From Phalacrocorax aristotelis (lineage: Eukaryota > Chordata > Aves > Suliformes > Phalacrocoracidae): a DNA stretch of 64,000 bases. The notes under the pieces are model-generated. The model was not told the DNA's origin. It saw only the letters and a program-made list of their open reading frames with translations, and did no database searches. A program made the position numbers and the translations under genes. Below are positions 1-13,780 of the stretch, piece by piece; within the stretch, counting starts at the first letter, position 1, and each line of letters opens with the position of its first letter. The stretch is taken from NCBI RefSeq assembly GCF_949628215.1, contig NC_134282.1, positions 6,099,223-6,163,222 of the forward strand, written 5' to 3'.

Positions 1-3000
1 GAAAGGCAGCCATCTCCAAAACCCGAGTCTAAGATCAAATCTGGCTTTTTATAGAAGTGTATGGCAGATATGAAATTAATATTATTCTAATCTGTTATAA
101 AAATGAAAGAAGAAAAGAAGTTGAATGTGAATGGAATGAAAAATATTTCTTAAATGCAACTGGAGAGTTACACTTTAAAAGCATTTGAATGATTTTGAAG
201 TCTAAGGACCAGATTTTAAAAGTGTTTATGAACTCATTTCTTATTAAAACGCTGAAAGTTAACAATAATGTACTATTTAGTCCTGGAGAGAAGAAATGGT
301 CCATATAGGAATCAGGGCATGAAATTCTGTGTCTTGCATTGGCTCACACTCTGTGGTCAGTGCTCCCCCTACTATTTATAGCTGAACCTATGATATTTAT
401 TTAAAGACTTACTGAAAAGTGTCAGCTTACTATTCTGTTTAATCAAGATTTTGACTGACCCAAATACCTTCATAAAATTATTTATATCACTTATTATTTT
501 TTACAAACAAAAGGTTATAAAGGAACATATGTGTTCTGCAATAATACAAAGTGGAAAGCCAACCCAACAAATCCTTAACAAGAAAAAAAAAATCCAACTG
601 AGGTTAATGTAATTTCAAATGGACTTAAAAAATTTACATTTTGTTCTAACCTAAACATTTATATCTTCTTCTTGTTACTATCACAGTTTTCTTTGTCAAA
701 AAAAAAAAAAATCAAAAAGTGTGGTTAAAAGCAGGAAAAATACCTTTTGTAGTAAATTAAATTTAGAGTATTTGCTTAGTTCTCAATTAAATTGTTGTTT
801 CACTTTGATTCTTCAAGAATCTGCGGGACTGACTTACTTTCTCCTTTCTGCTTCTCTATGACCAGCTACGCTGTACTCTCATCTGCCTTGTCTGAGGCGC
901 ACTACTGGCTGCTGCAGGCTTTAATGATTGCCCTTAAATTTAAAGTGCCTCCTAGGGCAATTTGCTAACGTAGCTGACACGACTGTCCTCAACAAAACAA
1001 AGTGCTTGTATCAACAGGGTTATCATGCCAGCTAAAAAATGTCTTGTTCAGAACTGCTGGTGCTTCCTTTCTTAGGGGCACGGTCTTAATAACACATGGC
1101 TTTAATCAGACCTGGACAAAGTGTTGACAAGGCATTAGCTGCTCCACAGACCTCTGTGTTCAGGCAGAAGTTGGAATTTTTTCTTAAATGAGGAATGTAA
1201 AAGATTCAGTCAAAGGGACCTTCCTATGAAGTACCATGACACCTTCTGTATTAAAGAGAGCATTTTCATACAAAACCGTCATGTCCGCTCTATGAAGGAG
1301 ATCCGGTGTCCCGCGTTATGAAGATACTCACATAAATGTCCTGTCAATTATGACAATACAAAGTAATCAAAATGAAAATTAAAACCATAATGAATTGTGG
1401 ATTACATGCAGCAAAACAACTGAAATATAATTACATTTCACAGACTGAGTAAAGGAGGTCTAGAAAAATCATGGCCTGAGAATGTGGTTAGTCTCTTAAA
1501 AAAATTACCATTTTACACTCAGTGTCTACAGCAACACTAAAGCTATAAAGTCCAAGACTCCTTTTCCTTTCTGTGTTAGGCTGTGCTGCCTACCCAAATT
1601 AGTTTCTTCTGAGAAAGTTACTGCTACAGCTGTACCACAAACACCGGTCATTTCTTTCCTTGTAGAACAGTCACTGTATCTCTAAAGGAGTCATTATGCA
1701 TATGTGTTAATTAAGCTAGTGTAAGTTCACTTGTGAGCACATCTTTGCTCTCTTTAGGCACCCAGCAGTTCTGAAAAATGAAATCATCCCTTGTTTTACC
1801 TAAAGGAATAAGGAACCGAAGCACACATGCATCTTACGGCACATACATTTAAAGAGCTATATTATAAACACAGTTAACTTTTTCAGAATACATTTAATCC
1901 AATTAGTGCATAGTTCAGTGACTTCACAAAAGTCACTGTTTGTTCCATTGAGCTTAATGTTTTGTAGCAACACTTTTGAAATATGAGCGAATTTTGCTGG
2001 TTTGTCAAAAATAACTTCCCCTTTTTGTAATTTTTAGAAATATAATTGACATGTCTCTCCAGTCACTTGGGATTCTCAAGAGAATTCTTCTAAGTGTTTC
2101 CCCAAATTCTAAACTTTCTGTGTTTTCCCTAGCACACATATTGGGATGTTAAAAGTATTGCAAAGTTTATGCATCTCTGATTTATCAAGGTTCAATCCTG
2201 TGCATGTTTCTGGAAAGAAAATCTGTGCCCCCAGTAGCACGTGGTACAAAAAACCCGTACTGTTCTCAAGGTCGTCATGCAAAGCTATGCATGTACGTCC
2301 CTGTGGTTGCAGGGATATTTTTAATTAAGAGAGACTAAAACATGCATGGTGCATGGTAGTAGGAGGTAGCATTTTCTTAGATTCCCCTATAGCTGGTTGC
2401 GTATTGTAAAGTTTACCAAACCCTAGGCAACCATGAATTAATTTCCTATGAAGAGAGGTGATTTGAGTTCCACCTAAGTTTGCATCTTTAGAGATATGAC
2501 CAACATTTTTCATACCCTAAAGCGCTTGATCTAAACAGAAAGGATTTTTTTAAGAAACTCATGTGCTCCAATGCAAGAGTTTTTTCTGCAGGTTGGTTGA
2601 GGTAGCTGACTCGATAGCTTAATCAGCTTTTCTGTCCTACAGTTATGACCTTGACTACTTTTTTGAAGATTGTGGTGGTCATCCTTCGAGGAACTACGGA
2701 CGTTACAAAAGGTCCATTTTCAAGGAATTCAAAGGGAAGGTAGAGGGGAAATTGTGATTTGCACTGCTAGAGATTACATGAAGTCCTATAGAATATGTGT
2801 GAAAAACTACCTTTTATTCATTAAAATGTTACCTATTGATCCCTCCCTCACATCTCCAGGGCAGCCTCAGCATTTTTTTATAAAAATGTCTGAAAATGCT
2901 CTTCTGACCAAGAGCTGAAGTGAAGAAAGAACACCCAAACCCTGATTAAATGATGCTAAATTCTCCTTGCCTACAGTATGTCTTGAACCACTATAGTGTT

Positions 3001-3400
3001 CTATTTCAACTAAATTTGCCTTTTTTTGCCAATGCAAAACCTACTTAAATTGGTCCAAGGCAATAATTTCTTTATTCCCTCTTCCCCCAGTAATTATGCT
3101 ACAAAATCTTCCCTTGTATATAGTGTAAATTCAGCCAAAATTGAACTGTCCATCATTTCACAATAGGTTATGCAGGAGATATTAAATGTGAAAATGGCAA
3201 AGCTGAAAGGATATTGTAAAATGTAAAAAAAAGAGACTGTCACAGTGTATGCAATTAGAAGTTCAAACTGGAGCATGTTTTGCTCATGGAAACTTCAGTC
3301 GAGGTGACGCAGCAGAGAGTTGTTATAGAGAAGTTTACCTATGGTGCGGTTAGGAGAGCTTCTCAGCCAGTTTTCCAGTTCAGTGTTAGAAACTAGTAGA
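1..3400. other. Unique AT-rich noncoding DNA
   Basis: I see no gene or recognised repeat here. The open frames are 82 codons or shorter, overlap on both strands and lack convincing splice contexts. There is one 14-base A run at 698-711. The stretch at about 840-1100 is somewhat richer in G+C than its surroundings, but no motif or frame in it could be assigned. Confidence 0.6.
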
Positions 3401-3645
3401 GTTTCTAGTTAAACAAAGAGAACATTGTGTAAATATATCCTAAGATTATGTATTTTATGCGAGCTTGATTGCCTTTTTTAATTGCAGTAGAATCGTTAAA
3501 CATATCTGCTTAGTGTAATTATATTTTTTAATTACATCCAAATTCTTGGTATTAGACAAGAATTCTGATGTCACATTTACAGTTCATTAGATTCATAATT
3601 AAAGTGCAACTAGACTAGTGAATTAGAGAATAATTAATTTGGAAA
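3400..3645. promoter_or_regulatory. TAATTA-rich candidate conserved noncoding element
   Basis: Four TAATTA homeodomain-type core sites lie within about 120 bp (3516-3521, 3529-3534, 3596-3601, 3631-3636). Between them is a perfect 8-bp inverted repeat, AATTCTTG at 3541-3548 and CAAGAATT at 3557-3564, whose 8-base spacer contains ATTA. This resembles vertebrate developmental enhancers bound by homeodomain proteins. AT-rich DNA produces TAATTA easily, so the clustering is only suggestive. No reading frame or repeat family explains the segment. Regulatory function is inferred from motif density alone. Confidence 0.2.
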
Positions 3646-5296
3646 AGCATTTTATTTCGTTGCTTCTGTAACAGGCTAGGCTAGGTTTCTACAAATGACT
3701 TGTACATGTAACAACTACAAAAGCTCATTGCAACAGGAGGATTTCATCCCACTACTAACATGGTCATGGATATAAGACTAATACATAATACATTTTAAAA
3801 ATCCCTGTGGTGTGAATGTTACAGATATGCCTCCACCTCAGTCTCACAGATTTTTAAAACAATACTACCATGCAGAAAGAATAAAACAGTGAGGTACCAA
3901 TGTTACATGAAAACTCGATAAATATAAATAGGATCTCATTTTTTTCAGACTACTTGGTTAAATCAGGCAATGAAACAGGACAGAACCCAGTGCTAACTTG
4001 TCCATGTTTGGTGACTGTTTGTTCTAAGCCAAAACACATATTCTGCCCTAGGATTTCTGCTCTAAAGGTAAAAATGAATAAATAACAACAAATTGGTGTT
4101 TGGGAAGGATGGTGGGGAGTACATAGTCTGCATAAGAGAAATTTTGTGTCTAGACATGGTATGTGTGATGAAAATTCAATACACTAAACCCGTAGACTGG
4201 ATTTTTCATCTCTTAGCAAGGACAGGATTGATAAGGAACAGTGAGAACACATTTTTCTCAGGACTCCTTTGGTTCCCTTTTGCGACCCCAAAGGGCTGCA
4301 GCCCTGACCACTGAGCTTCATATTGTGGAAGTGCTTCAGTACACAGATAACTAACGAAGGTCAGGGAAGTATTTCTGTGTGGGGTACGTTCTCCACAGCT
4401 AGAAGGGGTTATGTTATACTTATTACAGTTCAGTTACATGTTATGGGAGCCTTGTGTTTTTCTCTGAAGCTTTTCCTTGGCCACTTTTGAAAAGAGATTC
4501 CTTTGCTAAATGAATCATGTTCCCTCTTTGAATTCCAGACAGTCCCCCTGGAGAGCTGCTCACTGAAGTCCATATGAAAGGTGTTCATGCAGCCAAGTAA
4601 TGGTATCTGGAGTAAATGTGTGATCCTGATGTAGTGAACTTCAAGATGGACACCGGTGTTTTTGTAATTCTAAAATGTGAAGCTACTCCTGGCTCCGCGC
4701 ACGTATGGTCTAGAGATCTGTGCTGTTTGTTTGATGCCGTAGCATACTTTCCAGTTATTGTTGATCCCCTAAATGCCGTCTACATGAATGTATAATGAGT
4801 TGCTAGAGCAAAGGGATAAGGGAGGGCTACAGACAGTGGTAAAATTTAATACCTCAGAAACCTTTAGTAGAGCAAAACATTTACAAAGGTAATAAAAAGA
4901 AGAATAGTTGTATTTCCAGTGAATGACAGAAGCAATGGAGATAACCTGCTCTTTCAGAACCAGATGATGAAGGAGAGAAGGATGTCTTCTGCAGTGACAT
5001 ATGATGGTAAAGTTGTTTTCCATCTCTGTGCCACCTAATGCAGTTGGCAGGCAGGGGAAGAGCTGCCGTGAATGCAGAAGAGGCTGACCTACCTCCTAGA
5101 AGAGACAAAAACCTGCAATGTGGCAATTCCTGTTACGTCAAAACAAATTTTATTTACATTAGTCTTTATTAGTTTGTATTTACAGTACATTTATGCTGAG
5201 GGTACAGATTGGATATTAGGTAGATAATTCTAAACGTATTTCTTACTAAGTCATAACCTCTCCTTGCCAATAAACTTATATTAATTGTATGTATTT
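3646..5296. other. Unique noncoding DNA
   Basis: No recognised repeat or RNA gene. Frames of 61-84 codons occur on both strands and overlap in different frames (for example around 4.77-5.13 kb on the minus strand), as expected of random open frames. None resembles a known protein. Confidence 0.55.
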
Positions 5297-5322
5297 TGTG
5301 TGTGTGTATATACATACATATG
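5297..5322. repeat. (TG)n/(TA)n microsatellite
   Basis: A short run of alternating TG passes into alternating TA/CA (tgtgtgtgtgtatatacatacata). It is a compound dinucleotide repeat of the kind scattered through vertebrate noncoding DNA, and the purine-pyrimidine alternation makes it likely to vary in length between individuals. Confidence 0.8.
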
Positions 5323-8300
5323 TGTCTATACTTATATGAGTGCATAAATGACTCCAACTAGCTGACGAAAATAGGACCAGATCAGTGTCCTGTTACTTAA
5401 AAATGCAATTTCTCCATGTAAGTTCTCTCCTTAACATAATGTTTATATACTATGAAACCACGAAAAGAAATTTATCTCTATCTGACAGGGGAAGTGTGTG
5501 GATTTCAACGTTACTATGTGACATCATCATTGATGCCTGTAAAATATTGTCACTAATAACATTCCCATTATTGAACTTCTATGCTTTCTCTACATGCATT
5601 ATGAATATAGGACTAATTAATAAGCTAATATATATGATAATTGCATTATTTTTAGATAAAGTTCTATTTACTTGAATTACAAGTTAAATAGTTTTCAACT
5701 TAAATGTTGTGTATGGAACAGAGGTCATTTTAGGAGTGAGAGCCCTCCATTGCCACCTAAAATTTGAACAAAAGTTTCCTCTTTTCTAATATAACTAATA
5801 ATTTGACAGTTTTGTAAGTTTTGTTTCATTCTTTTATTAATACAGTTTGTAAAAACTCATAGTTATAAAGTGGTAAAAGTTATCTTTAAAACTTTTACTC
5901 TAGTAAAGGAAAATCTACCCTGTTAAAAGAAAGTTCCTGTGTGTAGTTTCTAAGGTGTAAGATTGCATTTGACTCTGCTGGGGAAAAAACCCCTCCAGCC
6001 TATCTTTTTTCCTAAAACATGTGTTAAACAGATGTTTAGAATGAATGTCTCTTAAATCTTTAATCTCTTAGTTTCAGCTATAATTTATCAATTCCTTGTA
6101 GACTTAAGTTAAACTTCTTACATATATTTCTTTTTTTCAGGACAGGTGATGATGGGGAGAAAATGAAATACAGAAGCAAAACAAGTGCCGTACCAAATGT
6201 GTAAACTGTACCACCAGCCTGCCTAATTCAGATAGAAAACCTTTTTCACATTTCAGCTTCATTTAGGTACTGAGAAATCAGAATATTGTTGCTGTGATCA
6301 AACATCATATTTCATCATTTGTAAGTCCCTCTGCTTCAGAAACGAGGCAATTAGTTGCCAGTCACCTGGTTTTCACTTGTTCCAGTTTCTTTTTTCTTTT
6401 AGTTCATACTCATGACATTTCCTTTTAGTTTGTACTTATGACATATATTTGAAAATTTAACTGTTTTACAACTGTTTGTAGAAATTTGGTTTTTGTTTCT
6501 TTTCAATTTCAGTTTAGAGTGAAAACCGGAATTTCAGCATTAGATGAAACGTATATGTGACAGTCCCACTTCTAGTTTCAGCCTGCTACAGTCTAGCTTT
6601 GGAACTTTTTGAGACTCTGCTTGTACCCTCTGCTGCCAATATTTGCAGTCCTAATGACTGTTTAATTACAGGATCTGTTACAGAAATACAACAAATACCT
6701 GATATTCAATGTACTTGTTAAATGAATTTCCAATTTGTAAGCACAATTTTGAAATATAATGGCAAATTAACCATAAAAAGGTTATGTTTTTGTTGTTGTT
6801 CTTGGCTTTCAATATATGTTCTATAAAAAAAAGAAAAACAACTAAGTCCTGTCAGATGACCACTGCTCAGAAAATACTCTAAAACAGAATGATTTGAAAG
6901 AAGAATTTTCATTTCAGTAGTCGATTACTGGACTATTATGGACTGAAAAATAAGCTCTAGCAGTTATATGGTATGGATGCTTAGAGGGTAAATATAAGGT
7001 GCCTGAGCTTCTGTTACTGATGACGATTTGAGACTTAACAGATGCGGAGTCCGTATCCTACCTGTCTGAATTACATCTTTAAAACACAGATCACCCACTT
7101 TTAAGAAAGACTCTTGCAGTGCTGAGCAGCACTGAAAAAGCTGTCTTCTAAATACTGCTTTTAAAATCCAGTGTAAGTAAATACCTGTGGGGGCTGTTTT
7201 TTTCCAATTTCACCCACTTGTTTTCAGAACATTCAATCTGATTATTTTTCTTAATGTTTTGATGTACACTGTGCACTGATGTGCACCGTTGTCTCTAGTC
7301 CTTAAAGCTCTAGCAGCTTTGAGAAAATGATTTGCAGTGAAAGACAAAGGCCAGCTTACAGAAATCTATCCTAAGACACAGAAAGTGTAATTGACGCTAT
7401 AAATAGAAAATTAAGTTTTGCTTTAGAAGTAGGAACCAACAGAATAATTTTCAGAATAGAAGCTTTTTTTATTTCTATGAGACAGGTCCTATTTTTGTTC
7501 CACTGAAATTAAGATAATAAAAATATGAGTACCAAGGACTTTGATTAGAGAAGGATTAACTCTCTGAATATTGATTGGCATTTCTAATGGAAATAATTTT
7601 TGGACCATAACTTGGAACACAAATACTTATATAAGTAAAAATGTGTGTTACTGTTGCTATCATCGGTTTAAAATCGTTGGTACTGCTCTGGAGCTGTCTG
7701 CCTGGCCCTTCTCATTTTTCACTGGGAACTCATAAATATTTAGTTTAGTTTCTATATTTCCTGGGAATATAAAATATATCAGATAGTGTCACAAGCTTTA
7801 CCTATACATCAACTAACATGAGAGAACTTACAGCAGAAAATAATAATATATTTGATAGGATTGAAATAATAAATTTCAGAGTAAGACTTTAGGGTCAGTT
7901 ACTGCCCATGTCTAAGAGGAATAAATCCAGCGAAGCCAGTAGAGTAGAGATAATTCGGCACATCTCAGAGAATCTGGCTATTGTTTGATTTGTTCTCTTA
8001 GCACATCCTATCGCGAAGCTGGATGGAAAGCCAGAGAGTGCCTGAGGACTTGCCCAAAGCCTACAGGCTCTCACGCGTGAGTACATTTCAATGACACTTG
8101 CCACACTGATTGCAGTCAGAGCTCTTGACTCATAAGTACAGAGAAAATAACCCCACTCTGCCTTAGACCTTCTGTCCGCATGTGGCTTTCAAATATGGTC
8201 TGTGCAAAATCCAGGTTCAGCTTTTCAAGAACGCCTAGTACAGTTATTAGGTGACAAAATATCAAGTAAATTTTATAAAATATTGCAATAGCAAGGGCGA

Positions 8301-9600
8301 AATTAAAGCTGTGACATGTCTGAGTACAGGAATTGTCTATATCAAGCTCTTACTGGATCAAGCCATGGAAGAAACATGAAAGCAGAAGAACAAGTCATTA
8401 ATTTCTTGCAGGGTATGGATGGAACATATTCATAGAAGGGAAAGAAAGGAGGATTATTATTAACAGAGGTGCGATTCTTGGTAAATTACAAGATGACGTA
8501 TCTAAATTTGATTTAATGAAATCATAAGCATTCACAGTTTTAAAGCTATTAATAGGAAATAGCAGAGTTATAATTAGACATAAAATGAGAAGATTGGGCT
8601 GTGGTGGTTTTGTTTTTTTCCAAAGGTTTCCTTAAGTAAAGACTCATGATTATTATTTCACTCCTTCCTAAGCCTAAGCAAACAGTTGCCTCTAACTTGG
8701 TCAGACTTGTTTAAAGTTAGGATATATCTGAATCAAGATCTGAGCTATATTTGTAAGGGTAGGGGCTACTCATTTCGTACACAGCTGGTTGAAGTCCCTG
8801 CTGGTGGTAAGCCACAGAGGTTTCAGCTCAACAAGGTACAGGTATTTCATTAAATTTGTTTCAATCAACTAAATTTTTGATTTAATTATTTTTATGGTCT
8901 AGTGTATTAGAAGATATCCTGATGCCACTTCATACAAAATTATTTGTTATTACCAGAGTTAGTATTTTGGTGTCAATTTAGGGTTTTTTTTTTCCATAAT
9001 TCCTACAAAACAATAACTATGCAATCGTGTTTTTACTATTCATTAAAGTTTGAAACAGACACATTTGTAAAATGTTGGAATGCAAATTTCACTTTTCACT
9101 GTTAACCCTACAGTTCCTTTAACTGATTGAAAGACTATACAGCGGGTTTGAAGTAGAGTTTTGAAAAATATATTGGAGAAGAAATTGAACATATAGTCAA
9201 ATCAGGGATTATGTTCAGTGTTTATTTTTTAGCACTTCATCTTAAGTTTACGAAAAAATGTCTAAATATTATGAAGGGACTGCATTTTAAATGAATGGAA
9301 TATTTCTTTTTAAAAAAGGCAAAAGGATTTCCATCCTGTGTGTAAAGATACCATGGAAATGTTATAACTGAAATTCATAATGTTAAAAACTTATATTGTT
9401 AAAAGAATGTTTTTTTGGCCATAACTCAGTTTTTTGAGCACTGTTGTTTTAAAATAATTAGGCTAGAAAATATTTACCATGTTATTACAAGGAGTTTAAT
9501 TTTCTTAGATGCACAATGGATTAATAGATTATTATAATAGTTTTAGAATACATTTTCCCCCTTTTAGCTTAGATTCTTCTGATATTTTCTGTATTTGTCA
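5323..9600. other. Unique AT-rich noncoding DNA
   Basis: No gene, RNA or interspersed repeat is recognised. A 96-codon plus-strand frame at 5385-5675 (the longest here) is rich in Ile, Leu and Tyr, as AT-rich random sequence would be, and has no family resemblance. A small imperfect tandem duplication lies near 6398-6450: 'agttcatactcatgacat' at 6401 recurs as 'agtttgtacttatgacat' at 6427, a 26-bp period. Confidence 0.55.
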
Positions 9601-9830
9601 CGGTAATAGACAGATAAAACCATCTGTCATATGCAAATGATACTACGCACAAAGAAATCCTTTGATAAGTATGGTGATAATTAGGTTTTCTCATTTATCT
9701 GGCAGCATTTTTGAAAAGGTGTAACAAAAATTCTACATGGCTTTGTCTGGTTAATCAGTGTCTCTGTCGCTAGTGAAGTAGTAATATTTCCTTTATTGTC
9801 TTTGTGTCATTTCCAGGTTTTTGTCTTCAA
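9600..9830. promoter_or_regulatory. Candidate enhancer with TALE-type dyad and octamer site
   Basis: The segment carries a perfect 7-bp inverted repeat, GACAGAT at 9609-9615 and ATCTGTC at 9622-9628. The right arm is part of CTGTCA (9624-9629), the MEIS/TGIF-type TGACAG core read on the other strand. Two bases on is ATGCAAAT (9631-9638), the consensus octamer bound by POU-domain factors. A CCTTTGAT (TCF/LEF-like) sequence and TAATTA-like sequences follow within 60 bp. Close packing of different developmental factor cores is typical of conserved vertebrate enhancers, but conservation cannot be judged from one sequence. No open frame is present. Confidence 0.25.
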
Positions 9831-12800
9831 TGTCTGTGGAGGAATGTGGAATAACTTCAGAAACTTTTACTGGTTTATTCTGAAATTGCTGTAGTTCTTT
9901 AAAAATAAGTAAACTTGGTTGTCTTTTAAAATTTACACCTATTTAAAAGTGTATTTTAAATTATGGTACCCTGTATCAGGGTCTAGCTCTATTGTAGCAT
10001 ACCATATTAACTATTATAGTTACAAAGCACGAGCAAACAATACATTTATGTTAATACAGGTTTGAAGAAAGCAATGGCACTGAAAGGGAGAAGATTACTG
10101 CCTGCACACCCTCACTAGGCATCTCTTCAGTGAGGCACCTGCTTTTCACAGCTGTGGTCTCTGATGATGTAAATAAAAAAATATTTTCTCATTGCAGTTT
10201 AATAATTTTAATTAAATTCAGTAATTAAAACATGGATAGTGGATTAATATTTTAAAATCTGGGCCAGAGGAGAGGGAGGGAAGAATTAACTGCTAGATGG
10301 CAGGGAAAAAGGCAAAGACAGTAGGAAGATAAATGCAGAAGGAGTAACTGAGAAACAGGCTACTGCATTTTCCATGGTGCTGTTTCCTGCATTTTGCCGT
10401 CATTGACCTGTAGGGAAAGCTTAAAGTAAAACAACATGTTCTAAATGTCCATATTACTACAATTTAATGAGTTACAGTTTCTCAGCTGAGTCTCAGTATT
10501 CTCTAAGATTATTCCAAATGCAGAATTAAATATGTTAGCTCAAACTGTTGTAATTACTCCATAGTTAATATTAATTGTTTAAGAAGAGCTAGAGAATCTC
10601 ACTGTAAGAGAAAATGAATCTGAAATGAATATGTACAAATAGGGTATGCTGGAAGCACTGGATGCTTTATTTTGCGTTCCTACGATGGCTGCTATTCCTA
10701 CATAAAGTTCTTCAAAACTTGCTTGATATATGTCCCAAATAAAAACAAAAAAGTGAAGCAGGCATTTATTTTTCTCCTAGTTTTGGGCAAGAGAGTTTGC
10801 CAGCTTTTCACTATGAATTTCCACTATGAACTCATATCATTTTAAAAGAAGATTCACAACAGCAAGTGGTGCTAGGCTTTCACGCTTGCAATGGCAACAG
10901 CACAGCAAACCACGAGAGTGGAATTACATAAAGGCCCGATGCCAATGAGAGAAGACATTCAATGGAGAAATGCAAGGCTTCCTCTTCCATTCATGTTCCT
11001 TCTTTCCATGCAGGACTTTCTATGACTGGAGATTACAAGTCTAAAAAAATTCATTTTATCATCGATTGATTTTTTTAAAGTAGTTTAACCTTGTTCATAC
11101 TAACAATCTTATAAATTATAGCAACTGTACTCATGTCTAATTGAATTAATTGCACCAGGATTGTCTTTTTAAGTTTAAATGTGTTTTCCTCTTCTTGAAA
11201 CTAAGCTTGAATTACTGTGACCCCAATGGTTTAAAATTTTCCTTTAATGGATTTTTAACACTGAATTATGGTTCATATTTGTTTTTATTTTTCTGAGAGA
11301 GCAGAAAATTTTCTTACTAACTATAAATAGGGTTTGATATACCATATTATACAGTTTCAGCTGGGTTTTTTTCAGTGTGAAGTAATTACAATACTAACCA
11401 TGCACTGATGGAGGGCTACGAATAATCTTATTGCAGTATTTGCTGAGGCCGCTCACAAGGGCAAAGCCTGCACGGAGCAGAACGCGTCAGCAGGGCCAAA
11501 CCCCATGTCTAATGAGAGCACTGGGCTCACGGCACATCTGGCAGCAAGCCCTCCATAAGGACTCCGCTGCATCCTTGCCACTAACTTTGGTGACCACCGT
11601 GATCTTGCTCCATGAGACTTATCCTGCAATGATCCAGGAGGGTCAGAGAATGTTCTCTCCTTTCTTTGGAAATGGATCTGGACTCCTTTAGGCCCCCATT
11701 TAACACACTGTGTGCTCTGTTTTGTGAATTTGTATTCTGTAAATAAATTTGTATAAATCTAAAACCCTAAAATTAGTCTAGCTGCAAACAGAAAAGCATA
11801 AGATAAAAAAGCTATTTTTCTTTTCCTGTAGGTGTTTGAGTGAGTTAGGAACCAAAATCCACACTTCCTACAGTGAGAAAAATCAAAGCGTCTGTATGAA
11901 AGCAATGATGAGTACCTCTTCTAGTAAAATAAACAAGGCCACTTTTTATCTTTTTCGTTTACAGCAGGAAGCCACAGAGTTACTGTGGTTGCAATTATGT
12001 TCATGCAGCAGCTTTCTAAATATGAATAATATCTAGATTGCGTATTGATCTATTTCTTTTGGGTCATAACTTGCTTTTGGCCGTTTTGCTTGGTTTTGTA
12101 CAAAAGTTTGCATTGGACAAAAAAGAAAGAAAAGGAGCAAACTTTTGGCTTCCAGTCTAATCAATTTTATAGCTATAGCAGTGGGGTTTTTATAAGGCAG
12201 TGTCTTCAGTTTTTGATGTTGATTTCCTACAATAAGGTCCGTCTTTCCACACTGGAGCTTTGCTGTAGCAGAACTTGCCAGTCCGAAACAAAGCAATGAC
12301 AAGCAGCAACATTCATGGGAACTTGTTAAATTCTGTCCTACTGAGAGTTGAACTTACTAGTTCTTGTTTCAGTAGTGAGGGCTGCTTCAGCAGGAGGGAA
12401 GAGTTGTAGGGAAGAGATTAGAACTAAATATACTCTTACTACACTATTCTGCTTCCAGCTTCAGGAGAAAAAACCAGCATTGCGCCACACTTCTGCTTCA
12501 TCCTAGGTCACAGTCCTCGGCAAACGCTGCTGTCAGCTGCTCCAGCCCTCCATGCATTGCTGGCAGTACCAGCTCCCACGCTTCTTGTCCATCCCCTGCC
12601 TTTCCCCCAATAATTAATAATTTTACTTCCATTTTCTCATGTTCATGGGTCTCCCTCCATTTATCAGATTGTTTTATTCACTCAGTTCTTGTTTTATCCC
12701 AGGCTAAAAGTTATTTGTCTGCAAATCCAGTATTTCTAGTCACCAGTGAGTTCCCTGGATTTCTCGCCACTCTTTTGCCTTCCTGTTAATTCCACTCTTC

Positions 12801-13320
12801 TGCTTCTGCAAGTCTGCCAAGACTTGCTGCTACCACCACAGTTAGGTATCCTGCTAGTTTCAGTTGCAACACACTATAAATATTTCTTTTCCTAAGGGAC
12901 TGCAGGCTTTTAAGACAAAACTAGGTTGTCATGAAGAAAGTACCTGAAGCTGCAGGACACGACTGACTTATCTGCGTGCCCACAGACGAGTTTACCAGTG
13001 TCTCCTCCAAACTTCTGCTCAAGTACCCTGCAGGTCACTCCGTGTACTTTGAATTCCCATTTACACATTTTCCAGGTAGTAAATATTGACTGTGTATGGT
13101 CACGTGTTTCCTCTGATATGTCATTTTTCTTTTCTTTCCTGTCTTTTTGAAAATATTTTTTTCTAAAGTAACATTAACAAATTCTGTATTTATTTCCTTT
13201 TGCCTTTCACATTTCACCTCCTTTCCTTACAAGGCCATTTGAAACAGGAGCCACTTATTACAGTAGCAGAAAATATTTGCTCTAAATACTGTGGGATGCA
13301 TCAAGTTGACTTGCCCAGAG
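9831..13320. other. Unique noncoding DNA, slightly GC-richer at 11.43-11.69 kb
   Basis: No gene is recognised. The interval 11431-11691 is locally richer in G+C, contains several CpGs and is open for 86 codons on the plus strand. The predicted peptide resembles no family I know, and no good splice acceptor or donor pair frames it. The pair of overlapping frames at 12033-12302 (89 codons minus, 84 codons plus) are antisense shadows of each other. The segment at 12470-12620 is C/T-rich. Confidence 0.5.
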
Positions 13321-13480
13321 CCTAGAATATACTTTCGTTATACTTTCATCATGCAAATATGCAGGTTTGCTCATTGCTATCGGCTGGGCAATACAAGTCA
13401 AATACTTTGAAAATTTTCTTTGTATATTGTTGGATCAAAGATACATGATTACAATCAGCAAAGAATACAAAGAATACAAG
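13321..13480. promoter_or_regulatory. Candidate noncoding element with octamer site
   Basis: ATGCAAAT at 13351-13358, a consensus POU octamer, is followed directly by ATGCA. Just upstream the 8-mer ATACTTTC occurs twice with an 11-bp period (13329-13336 and 13340-13347), so the copies would face the same side of the helix. The surrounding DNA has no open frame of note. The call rests on motif content alone and is weak. Confidence 0.15.
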
Positions 13481-13780
13481 TGAGGACATAGACAAAAGGA
13501 AGATAATTACATCTAACTGATATGGTGTGCTACATTTTTTCTCTACTATTTGTTGTTGAACTCTGGGGAGGAGAGAGAAGTAAGTGCGTGGAACTGGTGT
13601 CCTTCAGGTTAGTTCCCCGAACCTCACAGGCAGAATCCCTTCTTTGCCTCTAAGGTGCACAAAATTCCTACCACCAGTATTGCAACAATTAAAAAAAAAA
13701 GGACTTTGTAATTAAATAAATTTACGTCATTCTTTCTGAGAAGTACAAGACAGCTTGTGAGCTTTATGAGATCTGTAGTT

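Noticed and set aside
7018-7069. Possible box C/D snoRNA: TGATGA at 7018-7023 and CTGA at 7066-7069
   Set aside because: The C box lacks the purine at position 1, the flanks pair at only about four of six positions, no C'/D' boxes are evident, and the spacing is short.
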